Positions 8,867-17,564 of a stretch of DNA of 64,000 bases are shown here, piece by piece. Numbering within the stretch: position 1 is the stretch's first letter; the number at the start of each line of letters is the position of its first letter. The DNA is taken from NCBI GenBank assembly GCA_963677015.1, contig OY781533.1:62001-126000 (forward strand), written 5' to 3'. The stretch is from G963556115 sp963677015 (lineage in GTDB: Bacteria; Planctomycetota; SZUA-567). Below the pieces are notes generated by a model that worked only from the letters and a program-made list of their open reading frames with translations, was not told the origin of the DNA and did no database searches. A program made the translations under genes and the position numbers.

Positions 8867-9367
8867 TTAAAAATTAGTTATTAATTTACTTCTGGCTTCA
8901 TGTAAGAAGCGAATATGACTGATTTCTTCACCTATAATTATATCTATTTTGTGAGTTATATCAGGGTTATCATATATCTTTGATAATGAAGAATAAAAAA
9001 TAATGGAGTCTTTTTCCCGGTCCAAAGCAAACCTGAAGATATTATTCAGTTGTTCAGGATTATTCCCAGCCAATTCCTGAGGGGTTTCGTTTTTGGTGAA
9101 TATGTCTCCTCCCAGAATTGCCTTAAGGTACAAACCGGCTTCATTCATCGGATCTATTATCTGTTCAAATTCTGAGGAACCATTGATTTCGAGAAGATTT
9201 TTGAAAGTTTCATAATGTACACCTTCCCATTTGGCAAGTTCCTGAAAAAGTTCTGCAGCTTCATTATTGGTAGTAAATTCAGCAGCTGCGCTGTAAAAAT
9301 TTTTGCCGTCTAGTTCGATGTTTACTGCGATCTCAATGAGTTCTTCAAGATTTAATGTTATGCTCAT
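8867..9367 (-). CDS. Ferritin-like (rubrerythrin-type) di-iron protein
   Basis: Four-helix di-iron protein of 166 residues, probably a peroxidase or oxygen-scavenging partner. Metal-binding helices are visible: NIELDGKNFYSAAAE, WEGVHYETF (ExxH), ALDREKDSIIFY and EEISHIRFL (ExxH). It lacks the C-terminal rubredoxin domain of classical rubrerythrin, but a free rubredoxin is encoded just downstream. I place the start at the ATG 9367-9365 because GGAGATAACCAAA precedes it; an in-frame ATG 15 bases upstream would leave that ribosome site inside the gene. It begins 25 bases after the flavodiiron stop, so the two are probably co-transcribed. Confidence 0.9.
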   Translation of the reverse strand: MSITLNLEELIEIAVNIELDGKNFYSAAAEFTTNNEAAELFQELAKWEGVHYETFKNLLEINGSSEFEQIIDPMNEAGLYLKAILGGDIFTKNETPQELAGNNPEQLNNIFRFALDREKDSIIFYSSLSKIYDNPDITHKIDIIIGEEISHIRFLHEARSKLITNF

Positions 9368-9392
9368 TTTGGTTATCTCCATTTATGGCTGA

Positions 9393-10583
9393 TTACTTTG
9401 CCGCCATTTCAATTGCCTTAGCAGCAAGGTCCTTCCCGCATTGACGGCATTGTTCCAGAATCTCCGGAGTCGGACGCCATTTGCAGGTAATAGGGGCCGA
9501 AATTTCTTCAATTTTCATCTTTTTCATATATTCTGAAACATCAGCGGCACCGCTTTTGCCCCAGCCAAATGAACCGAAAGCAACTCCGGATTTTCCTACT
9601 TGACGCAGTCCCATAAGATAGGTTATTGCTGAAGCCGCCGCCGGCATAAGAGTCATATTAAGAGTCGCTGAACCTATAGCCAGGCAGGCTGCATCCATGC
9701 ATTCGGTGGCGATTCTGGTATTACCGACACTTCTTATGCGCAGATATTTTACATCAGCTCCACCTTCGATGGCTCCTTCGTATAAATGCTGTGCCATCTG
9801 GGCGGTACTTTCCCACATGCTGTCATAAAGAATAACAACTTTCGGCTTAACCTTGCTTGCAGCCCAGGATTTATATTCTTCAACTATTCTGTCTACATAG
9901 CCTCTCCAGATAACACCGTGGCTCGGAGCGATTATTTTAATATCAAGTTCGCTCGCTGCTTTAAGTGTATTTTCAACCTGTTTGCCGTATGGCATTACAA
10001 TATTTGCATAGTAGGTTTTCGCTTCTTCCATAACATGTTCAATGCTAACCTCGTCATCAAAACGTGCGGAAGAAGAGTAGTGCTGCCCAAAACCATCCAT
10101 TGAGAACAGCAGTTTGTCTTCAGGGATATAAGTCATCAATGAGTCAGGCCAGTGAACCATTTTTGTTTCAAGAAAAGATAGAGTACGCTTGCCCAGACTG
10201 AGGGTATCCCCAGTTTTTACAACCTGAAAATTCCAGCCGGCAGTATCATAATAACCACTCAGACTTTCAACACCTTTTTCGGTGCAGACAACTGTAATTT
10301 CAGGATTGAGTCTGACTACTTCCGGAATTGCCCCTGAATGATCCGGCTCACCATGGTGACAGATGAGGTAATCAATTTTGGTAACGTCTGTCACTTCGGC
10401 TATATTGCCGATGAGATTGCTGGTATAGGGGGCTTTAACACCATCAACGAGGGCGGTTTTTTCATCAAGTATCAGATATGAATTATAGGTTGCGCCGCGA
10501 GTAGTATTATAACTATGGAAATCACGGACGTTCCAGTCAACATAACCAACCCAATATAGATCATCAAGTACTTTTGTATGCAT
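9393..10583 (-). CDS. Flavodiiron protein (FprA-type A flavoprotein)
   Basis: Cytoplasmic enzyme that reduces oxygen to water and/or nitric oxide to nitrous oxide. The N-terminal metallo-beta-lactamase-like half shows the di-iron ligands: CHHGEPDHSGAIP (HxExD-H), KMVHWPDSL, SMDGFGQHY and IAPSHGVIW. The C-terminal half is a flavodoxin domain beginning VVILYDSMWESTAQMA, which binds FMN. Length (396) is standard. The ATG at 10583 follows AGGAG at seven bases, better than the TTG at 10604. With the ferritin-like protein and rubredoxin downstream it forms a classical anaerobe oxidative-stress operon. A good promoter lies at 10729-10701. Confidence 0.96.
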   Translation of the reverse strand: MHTKVLDDLYWVGYVDWNVRDFHSYNTTRGATYNSYLILDEKTALVDGVKAPYTSNLIGNIAEVTDVTKIDYLICHHGEPDHSGAIPEVVRLNPEITVVCTEKGVESLSGYYDTAGWNFQVVKTGDTLSLGKRTLSFLETKMVHWPDSLMTYIPEDKLLFSMDGFGQHYSSSARFDDEVSIEHVMEEAKTYYANIVMPYGKQVENTLKAASELDIKIIAPSHGVIWRGYVDRIVEEYKSWAASKVKPKVVILYDSMWESTAQMAQHLYEGAIEGGADVKYLRIRSVGNTRIATECMDAACLAIGSATLNMTLMPAAASAITYLMGLRQVGKSGVAFGSFGWGKSGAADVSEYMKKMKIEEISAPITCKWRPTPEILEQCRQCGKDLAAKAIEMAAK

Positions 10584-10700
10584 ATATCTGCTCCTGTCTA
10601 TCAAAGGTAAAAATATAAATAGTTTCAGCTATCTAGGATACATTTTAAAAATTATAATGGTAATGATAAATATATACTCATTATAAGCTGTATTCTAAAT

Positions 10701-10729
10701 ATTATAGTATCAATTGAGTGAGTTGTAAA
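10701..10729 (-). promoter_or_regulatory. Sigma-70-type promoter of the flavodiiron operon
   Basis: On the minus strand: TTTACA (10729-10724), a 17-base spacer and a perfect TATAAT (10706-10701). Predicted start is near 10694, giving a leader of about 110 bases. Inside the leader, at 10652-10669, an AT-rich imperfect palindrome resembles Fur/PerR-type boxes. Confidence 0.6.
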
Positions 10730-10788
10730 ATAGAATATATGCTGATAGTGGTTTTTTTTCAGGAGTCGGGTGTGCCAAAAATGAAAAT

Positions 10789-10815
10789 GCACAGCCATAT
10801 ATTGACTGGCTGTGC
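10789..10815 (-). terminator. Rho-independent terminator of the minus-strand membrane-protein/aminotransferase unit
   Basis: Perfect 9-bp stem (GCACAGCCA at 10789-10797, complement at 10807-10815) with a nine-base loop. On the minus strand it is followed by a T-rich stretch. It lies 28 bases past the stop of the 10843 gene. Confidence 0.75.
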
Positions 10816-10842
10816 GGATTTATCTGTAAATTAGTTGTGTTA

Positions 10843-11322
10843 TTACGGGGTCATTTTATCAAGAAGATCCTGCAGATGAGATATCTTCTTTTGCAGTTCC
10901 GGGTTGTTTTTATTCTTCTCTGCCGCCTGCTGGTAGTGGTTGAGAGATTTCTGCAATTCACTCTGAAGAGAGCGTAAAATTTTCTGTCTTTCCTCGCCAC
11001 TGACTTCCCGGGCTTTTTTCAGTAACGCCATAGCATTAGCATAGGATTCATCACCGGATTTTATGAGATTATTTATTGATTCTGGTGTATCGCCAGAGCT
11101 GGAACTTTCTTCTCCGGTAATTATTTCGGTAGCGACATCTTTTATGAGAAAAACAATATCACTGCTGTCTTTAATCAGCTTATCTTTGGCTGTATTTGGA
11201 TTCCAGTTTGCATCTTTCAGATCACTCAGGAACATGCCACCGAGAATGAGAATCAGGGTATAGAAACAGAATAACAGGCATCCTCCACAGCCGCAGCCGC
11301 TACGTCTTGTATTTTCGGGCAT
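10843..11322 (-). CDS. Hypothetical single-span membrane protein with coiled-coil tail
   Basis: Not recognised. The 159-residue product begins with a Cys/Gly-rich stretch (SGCGCGGC) leading straight into a hydrophobic helix (about residues 14-32), then a polar helical region. A SSSSGDT linker precedes a long charged helix rich in Gln, Lys and Leu (about 90-157), likely a coiled coil of TPR-like helices. The cluster of cysteines next to the membrane helix could be acylated or bind metal, but this is speculation. ATG follows AAAGGCTAG. It starts 48 bases after the aminotransferase gene and shares its terminator, so it is probably in the same transcript. Function unknown. Confidence 0.75.
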   Translation of the reverse strand: MPENTRRSGCGCGGCLLFCFYTLILILGGMFLSDLKDANWNPNTAKDKLIKDSSDIVFLIKDVATEIITGEESSSSGDTPESINNLIKSGDESYANAMALLKKAREVSGEERQKILRSLQSELQKSLNHYQQAAEKNKNNPELQKKISHLQDLLDKMTP

Positions 11323-11370
11323 TATGTTCTAGCCTTTCTATAATAATCATATTATTCCGAGACAAAATCT

Positions 11371-12672
11371 TTATGCTTTGCTGCTTGCCAGATAAGACTT
11401 GATAGAGTTGGCAATCGTAAGCAGGGTCTTGCGGCGTTTTTCATCATCGCTACGCAACAGCGTAATTCTAAATCCTTTAAGCGGAGTATGAAATCCTGAG
11501 AGCGGGGTTACACAGATTCCGGTAGATCCCATAAGATAATAGACAAAGCGTTTATCATTACTTACACCTTTAGACATTTCTTCAATGAGTTTTTTGGTCT
11601 CACTGTTTTGAATAGGCAGTGTCTGATTTTCATTGAGAACATCATTATCAAATACTACACAGAAATAAAATGCTCCACCGGGCATGCAGACATTGACTCC
11701 AGTGATATCTTTAAAAGTATTATATGCTTCTTCGGCGCGTTTTTTAAACATTTTCGCACGTTTCTTTAGATGTGCCGGGTATTTTTCATTGCCTATTACC
11801 AGCGGTACTGAAAGTTGTGGAAGAGTGGTTGAGCATACTTCCATGCGTTTGGCGTTGCCAAGAGCTTTGATGTAATCAGAGAAATAAGCACTTTTATCAC
11901 GGTTTAGTACCTCAATCCAGCCGCAGCGTGCACCCGGCCAGGGGTATTCCTTGCTGATTCCCCGTAGCACAATTGCCGGAACATCACGAATCACCTCACT
12001 CAGGTGGATGGTTTCTTCAAAACTGATATGGGCATATATCTCATCACATATCAGCATGAGTCCGTATTCCTGAGCTATAGAGACGATTTCATTCAGTTCA
12101 TCGCGCGTGTACACCATGCCGGTAGGGTTATCCGGATTCACCAGTGCAATACCAACTATCTGGTCGTTGTATTTTACTGACATTCTCAATTCACTGAGAT
12201 TTGGACGCCAGTTGTTTTTAGGATCAAGCGGAAAGGTTATGTTGGTATATCTTCCACGTTTACTCTCATTTGAAATATGGGTAGAGTAACTGGGGCTGGG
12301 CATAATAACCCGCGCATCCTTACGGATAAGATCATAGATCTTATCTACTGCATCAGCTATACCGTTAACAAATATAATATCATTGGCTGTTACCTGTGCT
12401 CCGCCGCGTTTATTGACTTCGTTGGCAAGGAATTCACGTGATTCAAGTACGCCAAAGCTGTGACAATAGGCCCAGGCTCGATCCTGTTCGGTCAGCCCGC
12501 GTACAATATCCTTGATCCATGGTTCAACTTTTTCGCCCATCTCTATAGGATCGCCGATATTTTCCCAGATTATTGTAACGCCGGTATCACGGATTCTGTA
12601 TGCGTCTTCGACAATCTGCCTAATTTCATATTCGAGATGTGCTGCTCCTTCATGCACGATATCAGTCTTCAT
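11371..12672 (-). CDS. Class I/II pyridoxal-phosphate aminotransferase
   Basis: Fold-type I PLP enzyme of 433 residues. Visible family features: NPDNPTG at the cofactor pocket, LICDEIYAHISFE (Asp binding the pyridine nitrogen and Tyr), and the Schiff-base lysine in RGISKEYPWPGARCGW, with GFRITLL carrying the substrate-carboxylate Arg near the end. The N-terminus (IWENIGDPIEMGE) is longer than in aspartate aminotransferases and resembles a subgroup of unassigned transaminases. The substrate cannot be fixed from sequence; alanine or aromatic aminotransferase activity is possible. The ATG follows AGGAAG. Its promoter carries an inverted repeat around the -10 box, suggesting repressor control. 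Confidence 0.92.
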   Translation of the reverse strand: MKTDIVHEGAAHLEYEIRQIVEDAYRIRDTGVTIIWENIGDPIEMGEKVEPWIKDIVRGLTEQDRAWAYCHSFGVLESREFLANEVNKRGGAQVTANDIIFVNGIADAVDKIYDLIRKDARVIMPSPSYSTHISNESKRGRYTNITFPLDPKNNWRPNLSELRMSVKYNDQIVGIALVNPDNPTGMVYTRDELNEIVSIAQEYGLMLICDEIYAHISFEETIHLSEVIRDVPAIVLRGISKEYPWPGARCGWIEVLNRDKSAYFSDYIKALGNAKRMEVCSTTLPQLSVPLVIGNEKYPAHLKKRAKMFKKRAEEAYNTFKDITGVNVCMPGGAFYFCVVFDNDVLNENQTLPIQNSETKKLIEEMSKGVSNDKRFVYYLMGSTGICVTPLSGFHTPLKGFRITLLRSDDEKRRKTLLTIANSIKSYLASSKA

Positions 12673-12707
12673 TTTTCAACTTCCTGTAATCAAAATAATC
12701 TAGTTTG

Positions 12708-12739
12708 CGCTTCGCTATTATAAATATATCTACGAAGCG
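12708..12739 (-). promoter_or_regulatory. Promoter of the aminotransferase gene with operator-like inverted repeat
   Basis: On the minus strand a perfect TATAAT occupies 12722-12717; a clear -35 is missing. It is enclosed by the arms CGCTTCG (12708-12714) and CGAAGCG (12733-12739), separated by 18 bases. This would be positioned from about -30 to the start site, where a repressor would block polymerase. Confidence 0.4.
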
Positions 12740-12851
12740 GATCAGTCTCGCCCTGTAATAAATTGTATATGTGAATTTACAGCAGTAGGATTCTTGCAGG
12801 GTATCTGATATTGTATTTATTTAATACTGAAATTTCAAGGAAGATGCAAAA

Positions 12852-12879
12852 TTGACAGCATTTTTTTATTTGTTATAAT
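12852..12879 (+). promoter_or_regulatory. Consensus sigma-70 promoter
   Basis: Exact TTGACA at 12852-12857, 16-base spacer, exact TATAAT at 12874-12879. The start would be near 12886, 53 bases before the 12939 gene. It should give strong constitutive transcription of 12939 and probably the HD-GYP gene behind it. Confidence 0.8.
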
Positions 12880-12938
12880 TTTTAGCGTCCAGAAAATACA
12901 TTTTTGCTGATTTTACATGAAAGAGATATTTGTAGATT

Positions 12939-13361
12939 ATGAATACAAAAGCCTATAAAACACTCTATAAGTCCGTAGGCCTTCCGGAATGGAGATTGAT
13001 TGTCGGGCAGCAGCGGAAAAAGTTTCATCCGCGTCTTCTGACCAAACCTGTGTTTTATCCTTCTTTAACTTATGATTATGCCTGCAAGCTGGCGCGGGAT
13101 TGGAATGCGATAGATCATCTTTCTGAATTTACCGGGATTGTGGTCGGCTTTAATGTGCCGCCTGATTTTCTTGATAAATATGACAAGCTTATAGATATGG
13201 AATGTGATACCAAAGATTTATGGGTGACTGTTGCTGAGCTTTATACGCTTAATCAGGTTATTGAGGGACGAATTACAGTGTATGAAATATATTTTGGTGA
13301 AGGTTATGAAGGGGAAAAATTTTCGCCGCAGGAGCTGAATGATGAGGCTTTTCTAATTTAG
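12939..13361 (+). CDS. Small conserved protein of the kind often labelled ADP-ribosylation/crystallin J1
   Basis: The 140-residue product matches, from memory, a family of short bacterial proteins that start with a TLYRPVG-like motif and contain an FYPxLxxEYAxxIARDWN-like core and an LxxLNxxIxGxIxVxxxY end. Here these read TLYKSVGLPEW, VFYPSLTYDYACKLARDW and LYTLNQVIEGRITVYEIYF. Such proteins are sometimes annotated ADP-ribosylation/crystallin J1, but no activity is established that I know of and no catalytic residues are obvious. No signal peptide or membrane segment. It is driven by a consensus promoter and lies 37 bases before the HD-GYP gene. Confidence 0.7.
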   Translation: MNTKAYKTLYKSVGLPEWRLIVGQQRKKFHPRLLTKPVFYPSLTYDYACKLARDWNAIDHLSEFTGIVVGFNVPPDFLDKYDKLIDMECDTKDLWVTVAELYTLNQVIEGRITVYEIYFGEGYEGEKFSPQELNDEAFLI

Positions 13362-13398
13362 AAATACAGGCGGTGCGAGTAATCTGAGGGAGGGACAG

Positions 13399-16314
13399 AT
13401 GAATATTAAGTTTTATAAAATGAAGCTGCATGTCAAGATATCAATAATCTTTGCCGTATTGATGTTAATCATATCTTCAATTCTTATCTATACCAGTTAT
13501 CTGCATCTGACCAAAGTTATCAGGCATGTTAATAAAATCGCCTTTGACCGCATACTGGATGATACCGCCTTCTGCCTGGAAACTGATTTTAGGAAGATCT
13601 CATCGGAGATGGAGATACTGGCTAAAACTCCGCTTACAGCCAACGATAATGACGGGTGTGCCGGTGATAAAGTTATGCTGCTCAAGACCGCTCTTGATAA
13701 TAATGAATGTGTCAATGCTGTATATGTGGGGTATGGTAACGGTGATTTGCTGCTTATTCGCCGGCTTGAGGTACTCTCCGGGTATGAGAAATATTCACCG
13801 CCGTCAGATTCATACTATGTCGTAACAAGGGCCAAAAGAAACGCCGGGGCCGTCCTTACTTTTTACAGTAAGAACTTTAGTGAATTGAAGTCTGTAGAAG
13901 ATAAAGCGTATAAGTATGATGCAACCAGTAGAGTCTGGTATAAAAAAGCTGTGAAGTCTGCAGAGGTCATTGTCTCTCCGCCTTATGTATTTTATTCAAC
14001 AAAAGCTATCGGTATTACTATGGCTATGAGCAATCTGGTAACTTTGAATGTAGTGGGCTTTGATTATACTATGGATTCACTCCTGTCAATGATCACAAAG
14101 TATTCTCTTTCCGATGAGACCAGAACCTTGCTTATAAACAGTTCAGGTCAAATTTTATCCGGTAACTACACGGAAAAACTGATTTCAGAGAGTGGTGGAG
14201 AGTATGATATTGTAACAGTTGAGAATATTGTGGATCCGGTCATTAATGACTATGCTTCGACTGTTAACGACAGTGTTGATATTGCCTATATTTCTAATGG
14301 CGAAGAATGGCGGGGGAAAAAGAAAAGCTTTTCATTAAAGGATAATGGTGAGATGTATACGGTATTGACTGTTACTCCTGAAAGGACTCTGATGGTGGAA
14401 GCATCAGAATATAAACGGAATCTTATTCTGGCCGGTGTCGGTGTTATTATTCTGATTCTGCCTCTGGTATGGATTATTGCAGTTCTTATTGCCAGACCTC
14501 TGATATATCTATCGGAGCAGCTTGACCGGTTGAAGAATTTTGATTTTAGAAGTTCTATAGATATTGAATCGTCGGTAGTTGAGATAGATAATCTGATAAA
14601 TTCATCAAAGAGTATGATGACAACAATCAAAAAGTTTCAGATTATTGCTGAAACCATTACCAAGCAGAAGGAATACGATCTCTTGCTCAATACGATTTTG
14701 CGGGAATCGACCTCTATAATTAACGGTAAGGGCGGTGCGGTGTATCTCATTGGTGATTCTGGTGAGTTACTCGATATTCAGGCTCTGTATCTTGCAGAGA
14801 ATGCTAAACAGAAACAGGAAGATATTATTGAAAGTATACGGGCTAACGGCGGCATTGAACGTGGTCGCTTTGATAAATATCTGGAGTCAGGAAACGAATT
14901 GTATATTGAAAAAACCGGCGGTGATTTTGCTGCTAACGTCAGGTTGATCTGGCCGGAATATATTACGGATACGGATCTGCTGCTCTCAATTATTCCGCTG
15001 CGTGACAGTGATGGGCAGATGATGGGGTATATAGTATTTGCACATGACAAAGCTACAAATGACAGTGAAGTTGAGAATAGTGAGTTGGCATTTATCAAGG
15101 CATTATCCGGATTTGTTTCGGCGGCAATTGAAGGGCAGCTTTTAATCGAGAAAAGAAAGGAATTGCTGCAAAGTCTTATTATGCTGATCGCGGATGCCAT
15201 TGATGCGAAATCACCGTATACCGGTAAACACTGTCAGCGAGTACCGGTTATTACTAAAATGATAATGGATGAGGTTTGCCGTTCAGATCAGGATGGGTTT
15301 AAGGGTTATACCCTTAATTCAGACCAGCAGGAGGAAATCAGAATTGCGTCCTGGCTGCATGACTGCGGTAAGGTTATAACGCCTGTGGATATTGTTGATA
15401 AAGCGACGAAGCTGGAATGTATTTATAATCGAATTCATGAGATAAGGATGCGTTTTGAATTGTTGAAATCTTATGCTGATACTGCTTATTGGCGGGGCTT
15501 ATATGAAGGTGGGAATAAAGATAAGCTTGCGGTGATACGCGATGATATTAAAAAAGAACTCGATGAGGAATTTGCTTTTGTCGCCGGGTGTAATATTGGT
15601 GGTGAATTTATGAGTGATGAAGATATAGCGCGTCTGGAAACGATTTCACAGCGGAGCTGGCAGCGAACTCTTGATGATACTTTGGGTCTGTCTGCAATGG
15701 AGTTGAAATTCTATCCTGAGCGTAATAAGAAGCTGCCGGTAGCAGAAAAACTGCTGGCAGACAAGCTTGAACATCTGCACCCTAAGATTGAAAAAGACTA
15801 TGAAAAGGAGAATATCTGGGGCTTTTCAATGGCTGAGCCGGATAATATAAGTAATAAAGGTGAACTGTATAATCTCTGTATTAAGCGGGGAACATTGACA
15901 GACGAGGACAGGTATATTATTAATGCTCATATGATTCATACAATAAAGATTTTATCTAAACTGCCGTTCCCGAAGAACATGCAGAATATTGTTGAGATTG
16001 CCGGAAGTCATCATGAGAAAATTAACGGGGGAGGTTATCCACGGAATATTATGGCCCGGGATCTGCCTATTCCGGCAAGGGCGATGGCTATTGCGGATAT
16101 TTTTGAGGCCTTGACTGCGAGTGACAGACCCTATAAAAAGAATAAAACTCTCAGTGAAACCTTGAAAATAATGAAATACATGGTTGAGGACGGGCATATA
16201 GATCGGGAACTTTTCGAACTCTTTGTGCGTTCCGGCAAAGCCGAGGAGTATGCCCGTAAATATCTGCTAAAAGAGCAGCAAGACATAGTAAATATTGATG
16301 AATTACTGGAATAA
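13399..16314 (+). CDS. Membrane sensor with Cache, HAMP, GAF and HD-GYP domains
   Basis: Probable cyclic-di-GMP phosphodiesterase or related phosphohydrolase, 971 residues. Order: TM1 (about 11-34), a large periplasmic double-Cache-type sensor, TM2 (about 340-366), HAMP, GAF (about 440-590), then HD. Metal-binding motifs are present: HCQRVP at the start of the domain, HDCGKV (His654, Asp655), INAHMIHT, GSHHEKINGGGYP and ARAMAIADIFEALTA. Unusually, roughly 155 extra residues separate HDCGKV from the next conserved helix, where about 25 are normal. The insert is helical and charged. ATG follows GAGGGAGG. It is a likely regulator of motility, matching the flagellar genes elsewhere in the window. 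Confidence 0.9.
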   Translation: MNIKFYKMKLHVKISIIFAVLMLIISSILIYTSYLHLTKVIRHVNKIAFDRILDDTAFCLETDFRKISSEMEILAKTPLTANDNDGCAGDKVMLLKTALDNNECVNAVYVGYGNGDLLLIRRLEVLSGYEKYSPPSDSYYVVTRAKRNAGAVLTFYSKNFSELKSVEDKAYKYDATSRVWYKKAVKSAEVIVSPPYVFYSTKAIGITMAMSNLVTLNVVGFDYTMDSLLSMITKYSLSDETRTLLINSSGQILSGNYTEKLISESGGEYDIVTVENIVDPVINDYASTVNDSVDIAYISNGEEWRGKKKSFSLKDNGEMYTVLTVTPERTLMVEASEYKRNLILAGVGVIILILPLVWIIAVLIARPLIYLSEQLDRLKNFDFRSSIDIESSVVEIDNLINSSKSMMTTIKKFQIIAETITKQKEYDLLLNTILRESTSIINGKGGAVYLIGDSGELLDIQALYLAENAKQKQEDIIESIRANGGIERGRFDKYLESGNELYIEKTGGDFAANVRLIWPEYITDTDLLLSIIPLRDSDGQMMGYIVFAHDKATNDSEVENSELAFIKALSGFVSAAIEGQLLIEKRKELLQSLIMLIADAIDAKSPYTGKHCQRVPVITKMIMDEVCRSDQDGFKGYTLNSDQQEEIRIASWLHDCGKVITPVDIVDKATKLECIYNRIHEIRMRFELLKSYADTAYWRGLYEGGNKDKLAVIRDDIKKELDEEFAFVAGCNIGGEFMSDEDIARLETISQRSWQRTLDDTLGLSAMELKFYPERNKKLPVAEKLLADKLEHLHPKIEKDYEKENIWGFSMAEPDNISNKGELYNLCIKRGTLTDEDRYIINAHMIHTIKILSKLPFPKNMQNIVEIAGSHHEKINGGGYPRNIMARDLPIPARAMAIADIFEALTASDRPYKKNKTLSETLKIMKYMVEDGHIDRELFELFVRSGKAEEYARKYLLKEQQDIVNIDELLE

Positions 16315-16430
16315 AATATGCTACTTTTAAGTGTAAATATACAATAAAGTATTGACTTTTTTAAAATTATATATACAGTTAGCCCCGGACTGTATGGTAT
16401 AGCCCATTATTTATTGATTAGGAGAAAAAA

Positions 16431-17435
16431 GTGTCAAAGAATGTTGCTGTAGTAGGCGTTACTGGTGTAGTGGGGCAGGAGATGCTTCGCTGTCTTGACG
16501 AGAGAAACTTTCCGGTGGGAGAACTTAGAGTTATGGCTTCAAGCCGCTCTGCCGGTAAAAAAACGAAATTTAAAGGCGAAGAACTCACCATTATTGAAGC
16601 TACTACCGATGCATTTGACGGCATTGATATAGCTCTAATGGCGGTAGAGTCAGATCAGAGTAAGGAATTCTCTCCGGCTGCGGTTAAAGCCGGTGCGATG
16701 GTAGTGGATAATTCTTCAGCATATCGTATGGATCCGGAATGTCCTCTGGTTGTTCCTGAGGTCAACCCTGAAGCTGTGAAAAATGCACCCAAGGGTATTA
16801 TCGCCAATCCTAACTGTTCTACAATTATTATGAATGTTCCGGTCTTCCCTCTGCACAAGGTTAATCCGGTTAAAAGAATAGTCGTCTCTACTTATCAGGC
16901 TGCTTCCGGTGCCGGGCGTCCGGCTATGGATGAGCTTGAGGCAACAACCAAAGCCTGGGCCAATGGTGAGAAGATTGAACCAAAGGTCTTCCCATACCAG
17001 CTGGCGATGAACCTTTTCTGCCATAATTCACCAATCGGTCCGAACGGGTATAATCAGGAAGAGATGAAGATGGTCAATGAGACCAGAAAGATCTTCGGCT
17101 GCAGCGAGATAATGGTTGGTGTCACCTGTGTGCGGGTACCGGTAATGCGTGCTCATTGTGAGTCTATAAATCTTGAATTTGAGAATCCGATTACTGAAGA
17201 AGAGGTTGTTGAGATTCTTAAGAAAGCTCCGGGAGTAAAAATTCTTGATGATCGTGCAGCCAATCGCTCTCCTCAGCCAATTGATGCAACCGGTCAGGGT
17301 GATATTATCGTTGGACGTATCAGAAGCGATATTTCACAGCCAAATGGCAATGGTATTGAGCTGTTTGTTTCCGGTGACCAGATTCTAAAGGGTGCGGCTT
17401 TGAATGCAGTACAGGTAGCAGAGCTTTTGATTTAA
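16431..17435 (+). CDS. asd: Aspartate-semialdehyde dehydrogenase
   Basis: Makes aspartate semialdehyde from aspartyl phosphate with NADPH, the branch point to lysine, diaminopimelate, threonine and methionine. N-terminal Rossmann motif VAVVGVTGVVGQEML, ANPNCST with catalytic Cys129, the substrate loop GAGRPAMDEL and the His-containing RVPVMRAHCESI are all present. Length of 334 is normal. Start is GTG at 16431 after TAGGAG. It is a single gene closed by a strong terminator. Confidence 0.97.
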   Translation: MSKNVAVVGVTGVVGQEMLRCLDERNFPVGELRVMASSRSAGKKTKFKGEELTIIEATTDAFDGIDIALMAVESDQSKEFSPAAVKAGAMVVDNSSAYRMDPECPLVVPEVNPEAVKNAPKGIIANPNCSTIIMNVPVFPLHKVNPVKRIVVSTYQAASGAGRPAMDELEATTKAWANGEKIEPKVFPYQLAMNLFCHNSPIGPNGYNQEEMKMVNETRKIFGCSEIMVGVTCVRVPVMRAHCESINLEFENPITEEEVVEILKKAPGVKILDDRAANRSPQPIDATGQGDIIVGRIRSDISQPNGNGIELFVSGDQILKGAALNAVQVAELLI

Positions 17436-17475
17436 GAATATTATATTCTGTTACTATTAATAAAAATTATATTAG

Positions 17476-17519
17476 AAAACCGCAGAAAAATTATTATCTA
17501 TTTTTCTGCGGTTTTTTTT
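17476..17519. terminator. Strong rho-independent terminator, probably bidirectional
   Basis: Left arm 17476-17490 (AAAACCGCAGAAAAA), ten-base loop, right arm 17501-17515, then a run of T to 17519. The A run before the left arm gives the same signal on the minus strand for the convergent 17565 gene. Confidence 0.92.
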
Positions 17520-17564
17520 ATCAGGTCAGGTAAAATTAATTTAATGCTGTGTTCCGCAGAAAGT

